A stretch of 64,000 nt of DNA from Streptomyces sp. NBC_00287 (GTDB lineage: Bacteria > Actinomycetota > Actinomycetes > Streptomycetales > Streptomycetaceae). The notes beneath the pieces are model-generated. The model was not told the origin of the DNA, searched no databases, and saw only the letters and a program-made list of their open reading frames with translations. How positions within the stretch are numbered: the stretch's first letter is position 1; each line of letters begins with the position of its first letter. The DNA is taken from positions 9,362,001 through 9,426,000 of the forward strand of contig NZ_CP108053.1 of NCBI RefSeq assembly GCF_036173105.1, given 5' to 3'. Positions 60,465 to 64,000 of the stretch are shown piece by piece. Made by a program: the position numbers and the translations under genes.

Positions 60465-61577
60465 ATGACGACAACTCCTGGCGGGGAGCCCATTCCCCCC
60501 GACGCTCACGACCCGGCCAGCCGTCGCAGCTTCCTGAAGTACTCGGCACTGGCAGCATCGGTACCCGCACTGCAGTCCGTACTCGCAAACCCCGCTGCGG
60601 CCGCTGCTGCACCGGGCGCGTACGCGCCCGTTCCGCCCACCGCAATCGGTCCGCAGATCCCCGCGAAGGGCTATCTGGTCCAGGAGATCGGCGAGCGGCT
60701 GTACTGGCTGACGGACGGCTTCTACCAGATCATGTTCCTGGTGACCCAACGTCACCATCACAAGAGGCAGCGTGTCATCGTCGTGGACGCTCCCCCGACG
60801 CTGGGGGGCAACATCCTCCGCGCGATCGAGGAGGTGGCACCGGGTGCCCGTATCAGCCACCTGGTGTACTCCCACTACCACGCGGACCACATCGGCGCGG
60901 CGGACAAGCTCCGCGACGCGAGCCTCCAAAAGCTAGTGATCATCGCCCACGAGCAGACCGCCCACCTGCTCAAGCAGGTACCCGAGTCCACCAGGCCGCC
61001 GATGCCGAACCGCTCCGTCTCCAGCCGCTACCGTCTGGAGGTGGACGATCAGGTCCTGGAGCTCCACTACAAGGGCCCCAACCACAGCCAGGACAACCTG
61101 TTCATCTACGCGCCGCGGCAGAGGGTCCTGAACGTCGTGGACATCGTCTACCCCGGCTGGGTCCCGTTCAGGAACCTCGTAGTGTCCACGAACATCCCCG
61201 GCTGGCTCAACGCGCACAACCAGATCCTGGAGTTCGACTTCAAGACCTACATCGGCGGGCACCTGACCCGTCTGGGTACCCGGCAGGACGTCAAGATCCA
61301 GCAGGAGTACCTGCGCGACCTGGAGCACTACGGCAGGAAGGCCATCACCGAGTTCGTCGACGTGGGACCCCTCTTCGCCAAGTACCCGGACAACCCCTGG
61401 GCCCTGTTCAAGGAGTACCTCGACATCCTCACCCAGACCACGGCCGACGCCGTCACCCCGGCCTGGACCAGCCGGCTCGGCGGCGCCGACGTCTTCACCT
61501 TCGACAACGCCTGGACCATGGTCGAATCCCTGCGGCTCGACCACAAAGTCCTCGGCCCCTTCGGCACCCGCGCCTGA
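60465..61577 (+). CDS. Tat-exported metallo-beta-lactamase-fold hydrolase
   Basis: A 370-residue protein. RRSFLKYSALAASVPALQSV is a twin-arginine signal with a cleavage region near residue 48. The metallo-beta-lactamase core has VYSHYHADHIGAA (HxHxDH zinc motif, near 144), KGPNHSQDNLFIY (third His) and TYIGGHLTR (near 265). It differs from true beta-lactamases and resembles the exported MBL-fold group of unknown substrate. The ATG follows GGGAGAGG. Confidence 0.85.
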   Translation: MTTTPGGEPIPPDAHDPASRRSFLKYSALAASVPALQSVLANPAAAAAAPGAYAPVPPTAIGPQIPAKGYLVQEIGERLYWLTDGFYQIMFLVTQRHHHKRQRVIVVDAPPTLGGNILRAIEEVAPGARISHLVYSHYHADHIGAADKLRDASLQKLVIIAHEQTAHLLKQVPESTRPPMPNRSVSSRYRLEVDDQVLELHYKGPNHSQDNLFIYAPRQRVLNVVDIVYPGWVPFRNLVVSTNIPGWLNAHNQILEFDFKTYIGGHLTRLGTRQDVKIQQEYLRDLEHYGRKAITEFVDVGPLFAKYPDNPWALFKEYLDILTQTTADAVTPAWTSRLGGADVFTFDNAWTMVESLRLDHKVLGPFGTRA

Positions 61578-62090
61578 GCCCGACGATGCCGGGGATCGCG
61601 GCGTTCCCCGGTGCGACAGCATGATCAGCGGGCATGCTCGGGGCTGTTCCGCAGGCCAAGTGCAGCTAGGTGCCCGTTGTCGCTCCGTCCTCGTTCCGGT
61701 GAGCAGGTCACGTCTTTGACCGAGCAGATCACGCCGGCGAACAACCCGGCTGGCACGGCGGCGACGTGGGTGAGAAGGCTCCCCGTTCATCCGTAGGCGG
61801 CTCTGCACATAGACGAGTATGCCGACAGCGGGAGCCTGTCCGTCCCCGACCAGAAGCGCAACCGGTCCTGGCTCGGCCGCAGCGAACGCCGCTGCGGCCC
61901 GACCGGCTGATGCTCATGACCCTGTGCGAAACAGGCACCCGCGGCCTGAATGGACGGTCGGCTGAGCCCGTACCGACGGTGTTCAGCCAGGGGAAAGTAT
62001 GTCGCTGAAGGGTCGGAGCGCGCCGCCGGGCTATAGGTAGAGATCGCCGGAATCAGCCCATTTCCGGCGGTCATCGAGAAGGAGCGAACA
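61578..62090. other. Region without a gene, holding an IS21-type end
   Basis: About 510 bp between the MBL-fold gene and the next CDS. Apart from the terminal repeat at 61784-61826 it shows no coding bias. The sequence after the repeat contains a short minus-strand ORF without a match. Confidence 0.4.
61784..61826 (-). repeat. Solitary IS21-type terminal repeat, copy 2
   Basis: On the minus strand this reads TGTCGGCATACTCGTCTAT, GTGCAGAGCCGCCTACGGATG; it differs from 24940-24976 at only a few positions. Neither copy has an adjoining transposase. Confidence 0.5.
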
Positions 62091-62828
62091 ATGGCCGACC
62101 CCGAGCTGGACGTAGACGGAATCGCAGTACTGCGCAACAAGGTGAGCATCGGTCGCTACGACCCCGACTGGGTGGAGAACGCCGCACAGCTGGAGGTGTC
62201 CAACAGCAGGGAAGGCGGCGGGAACAACAGTCACGCCGTGAACGCGTACTCCAAGACGGGCGTCGGGGTGGACGCGACCAGCGCGACGACCTATGGCCTG
62301 GTCGCGAGCGGCGGTTACAAGGCCGCATGGTTCCGTGGCGACGTCATGGTGGACGGAAAACTCACCAAAACTACCCTTGAATTCACCATCGACCATCCGC
62401 TGGAGCCGGAAGGCAAGTACCTCAATCATGCTTCCGTCGAGAGCGACGAGAGGAAGAACGTATACGACGGAGAAGTTGTCCTGGACGGGACCGGAGAGGC
62501 CGAAATCGTCCTGCCGGACTGGTTCCAGGCACTCAACGAGCGGTTCCGCTACCAGCTCACAGCCGTCGGCCGCGCGGCCCCGAACCTGCACGTGGGACAG
62601 GAGCTGGACGGCAATCGGTTCACCATCACCGGAGGAGACCCCGGGACGCGCGTCTGCTGGCAGGTGACCGGAGTCCGGCACGATCCCTACGCGCGCGCCA
62701 ACCCGCTCGTCGTCGAGACCTCCAAGAGCGGGCACGAGCACGGCAAGTACCGGCATCCCGAGGCGTACGGGCTGTCGCTCGAGCGGCGGATCGTACCGCC
62801 CGCGTATGTCTCACCCGTGAAGGCATGA
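62091..62828 (+). CDS. Conserved hypothetical protein, fibre/adhesin-like beta protein
   Basis: A 245-residue beta-rich protein with GAGAAGGAG before the ATG. The N-terminal half has AVNAYSKTGVGVDATSATTY and AAWFRGDVMVDGKLTKTTLE, like tail-fibre repeats. The C-terminal half, YDGEVVLDGTGEAEIVLPDW, FQALNERFRYQLTAVGRAAP and GTRVCWQVTGVRHDPYARAN, is a conserved block known from many bacterial proteins, often linked to phage-like structures. Function unknown. No signal peptide is seen. Confidence 0.65.
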   Translation: MADPELDVDGIAVLRNKVSIGRYDPDWVENAAQLEVSNSREGGGNNSHAVNAYSKTGVGVDATSATTYGLVASGGYKAAWFRGDVMVDGKLTKTTLEFTIDHPLEPEGKYLNHASVESDERKNVYDGEVVLDGTGEAEIVLPDWFQALNERFRYQLTAVGRAAPNLHVGQELDGNRFTITGGDPGTRVCWQVTGVRHDPYARANPLVVETSKSGHEHGKYRHPEAYGLSLERRIVPPAYVSPVKA

Positions 62829-62859
62829 GACGAAGGCCTGAGACGGCGACCCGCGCAGT

Positions 62860-63309
62860 TCAACCGGACTGCCGGGCCGCCTCGGCCAAGGTGGTGAGGA
62901 TGCGCCGGGTCTTGTTCTCGGAATGCTCGGAGACCGTCAGCCCACGCTCCCGCACCGCTTCGTTCAGGCGGCGCTGCTTGCGCCCGGCCCGCGCCGTGAA
63001 TTCGTCGGCGTTCTCCCCGTTCTTGGGCTTCACCCGGATCGAGGCCTCCAAGAAGTCCAGTTCGGCGGCCGACCACGTCTCCAGGTTCACCTCCAGGTCC
63101 CCGAGCGAAACGTCCCGGGCTCGGGCAGAGAAGACCGGACCCAGCGCCACCAGCCCGTCGAGCCGGACGGCGGAAGCGCAGGCGTGCACGAACTGGTCCT
63201 GCACCTCGTCGATCGGTGCGGCGGGATCGGCTCCGGGCTGCACCGCGGCCGACAGCGCGCCCGGCGGGTGATCGTGCACCAGGGAGGCGGCCAGCACGCG
63301 GCCGCTCAT
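62860..63309 (-). CDS. Hypothetical protein coupled to a Tn3 relic
   Basis: A 149-residue ORF: VLAASLVHDHPPGALSAAVQ, DEVQDQFVHACASAVRLDGL, NLETWSAAELDFLEASIRVK and a basic C-terminal ADEFTARAGRKQRRLNEAVR. It is helical, of unknown family. Its ATG overlaps the stop of the Tn3 transposase remnant upstream (ATGA), so it may be an accessory gene of that transposon. Coding bias is good. Confidence 0.5.
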   Translation of the reverse strand: MSGRVLAASLVHDHPPGALSAAVQPGADPAAPIDEVQDQFVHACASAVRLDGLVALGPVFSARARDVSLGDLEVNLETWSAAELDFLEASIRVKPKNGENADEFTARAGRKQRRLNEAVRERGLTVSEHSENKTRRILTTLAEAARQSG

Positions 63310-63620
63310 CGTCCGGGGCCGCTGGCGGTGATATTGAACTGGTAGCGGCCGAGGAAGTTGAGGTGTCGGTCCTTGAGCGGGGAGAGTCGGGCCGCGTCCT
63401 CGTCCTCGTCCTCGATGTCGTGTCCCTCTGCGCGAAGCTGGGCGACGGCGGCGTCCAGGTAGCGGGTGTTCCACAGGACCACGGCGTTGAGGACCCGGCC
63501 GAGTGCGGCGAGCTGGTCTTGCTGTCCCTTGCGGTACGCCTGGCGGATCTGGCCCCGGCCGCCATGGCAGATCGCGTGGGCCAGCCGGTGGCGGGACTTC
63601 GAGGTTGAGGAACAACGGCA
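63306..63620 (-). pseudogene. Tn3-family transposase C-terminal fragment
   Basis: The minus strand reads SRHRLAHAICHGGRGQIRQA, YRKGQQDQLAALGRVLNAVV, LWNTRYLDAAVAQLRAEGHD and AARLSPLKDRHLNFLGRYQF to a TGA at 63306. These are the last 95 residues of a TnpA of the Tn3 type with the conserved H-x-I-C-x-G-x-R-G and VVLWNTRYLD. The catalytic Asp/Asp/Glu part lies upstream of the fragment and is absent. Confidence 0.75.
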
Positions 63621-63820
63621 TCAAAGAAATGCCGTTTCTATGACAGAGAGACGGAGAGGTTCACCGCCCCAACGCGCCGCATTGAGTGCGGCGACGAGGC
63701 AGGCTGCGCAGCTACGAACCGATCGGAGGTACGGCTGGCCGTTTGATGTTGAGGTGCCGGTTCTCGGCAGGTTATGTCAGGGAGCGTCAGTGACAGGCTG
63801 GCTCACCATACATTCAAGTA

Positions 63821-64000
63821 ATGTCCGATCAATCGGAGTCGTCCTCACGTCCTGTCACCTCGTCGGGTCCCTCGGGTCCCTCGGGTCCCTCGGGTCCCTT
63901 GGAGCCCTCCGTCCTCTCCCGCCGTGGTGTTCTGCGCGCCGCGGCCGCTGCCGGAGCGTTAGGCATCCCGCTCGGCGCCGCCGTAGCCGGGGCCTCCCCT
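63821..64000 (+). CDS. Start of a Tat-exported protein (cut by window end)
   Basis: ATG 63821 opens SDQSESSSRPVTSS, a Gly-Pro-Ser repeat coded by four TCGGGTCCC units, then SRRGVLRAAAAAGALGIPLG, a twin-arginine signal peptide. The mature protein is outside the window, so no function can be given. Confidence 0.6.
   Translation, partial: MSDQSESSSRPVTSSGPSGPSGPSGPLEPSVLSRRGVLRAAAAAGALGIPLGAAVAGASP

Noticed and set aside
60341..61624. A 427-codon frame over the MBL-fold gene
   Set aside because: Pro/Arg-rich shadow frame; the other frame has the Tat signal and the zinc motif.
1..64000. tRNA, rRNA or riboswitch genes
   Set aside because: No cloverleaf with a T-arm motif, rRNA segment or known riboswitch core was recognised by eye; weak candidates could be missed without a covariance search.

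Overview
The window is high-GC actinobacterial DNA, almost certainly Streptomyces. The signs are strongly biased third codon positions, GTG and TTG starts with GGAGG-type sites, Tat-type signal peptides, Streptomyces-typical families (DUF6415, DUF5685, DUF6000, DUF4240/DUF4253, XRE-plus-SLOG pairs), a GH19 chitinase behind DasR-like operators, and type I-E CRISPR repeats of the actinomycete kind. No rRNA, tRNA or core housekeeping cluster was seen. The mobile-element load and the number of broken genes suggest an accessory region such as a chromosome arm, a genomic island or a large plasmid; this is an inference.

Left part (1-16.3 kb) is the most orderly. It holds a hemerythrin-like and a DUF2267 protein, a decayed STAS gene and IS3 orfA, an FhaA-N-domain protein, an orphan MurG-like glycosyltransferase, a secreted protein and a coupled DUF4253/DUF4240 pair. 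Then comes a set I find most interesting: a PIMT-like methyltransferase directly downstream of a 39-residue Pro/Gly-rich peptide with two Asp-Gly steps (candidate RiPP pair), a DUF6415 operon, and a divergent XRE regulator with a SLOG-like protein. A PPOX pseudogene and a DUF5685 protein with an extremely Cys-rich tail follow.

Middle part (16.3-43.5 kb) is a patchwork. It contains two complete IS200/IS605-type elements (TnpA plus TnpB), degenerate CRISPR repeats of two families without cas genes, an antitoxin/Fic-like pair behind a perfect 16-bp palindrome, and an IS630-type element with a passenger gene. It also has an AI-2E transporter, a metallophosphoesterase, a bile acid:Na+ symporter family protein, the chitinase, remains of a conjugative element (TcpC-like protein and integrase), a TetR/SDR pair, an IS630 element with 35-bp inverted repeats, many transposase relics, a 38-bp perfect palindrome, and an IS5 element directly abutting a second two-ORF IS630 element.

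Right part (43.5-64 kb) holds a lectin-like protein, an IS110 element and a xanthine dehydrogenase-type operon cut off in its second gene. A 266-bp duplicate of the metallophosphoesterase end, small hypothetical genes, a lipoprotein and a TPR protein follow. Next is a three-level nested insertion: an IS21 element inside a gene, inside a non-autonomous element, inside an IS5 transposase. Beyond it lie relics of a lantibiotic dehydratase and an Imm21 protein, an ISL3 element, a pentapeptide-repeat membrane protein, a Tat-exported metallo-beta-lactamase-fold protein, a jelly-roll-like protein, a Tn3 relic and the start of another Tat-exported protein.

Family assignments come from recognised motifs and overall resemblance only; no database search was run.
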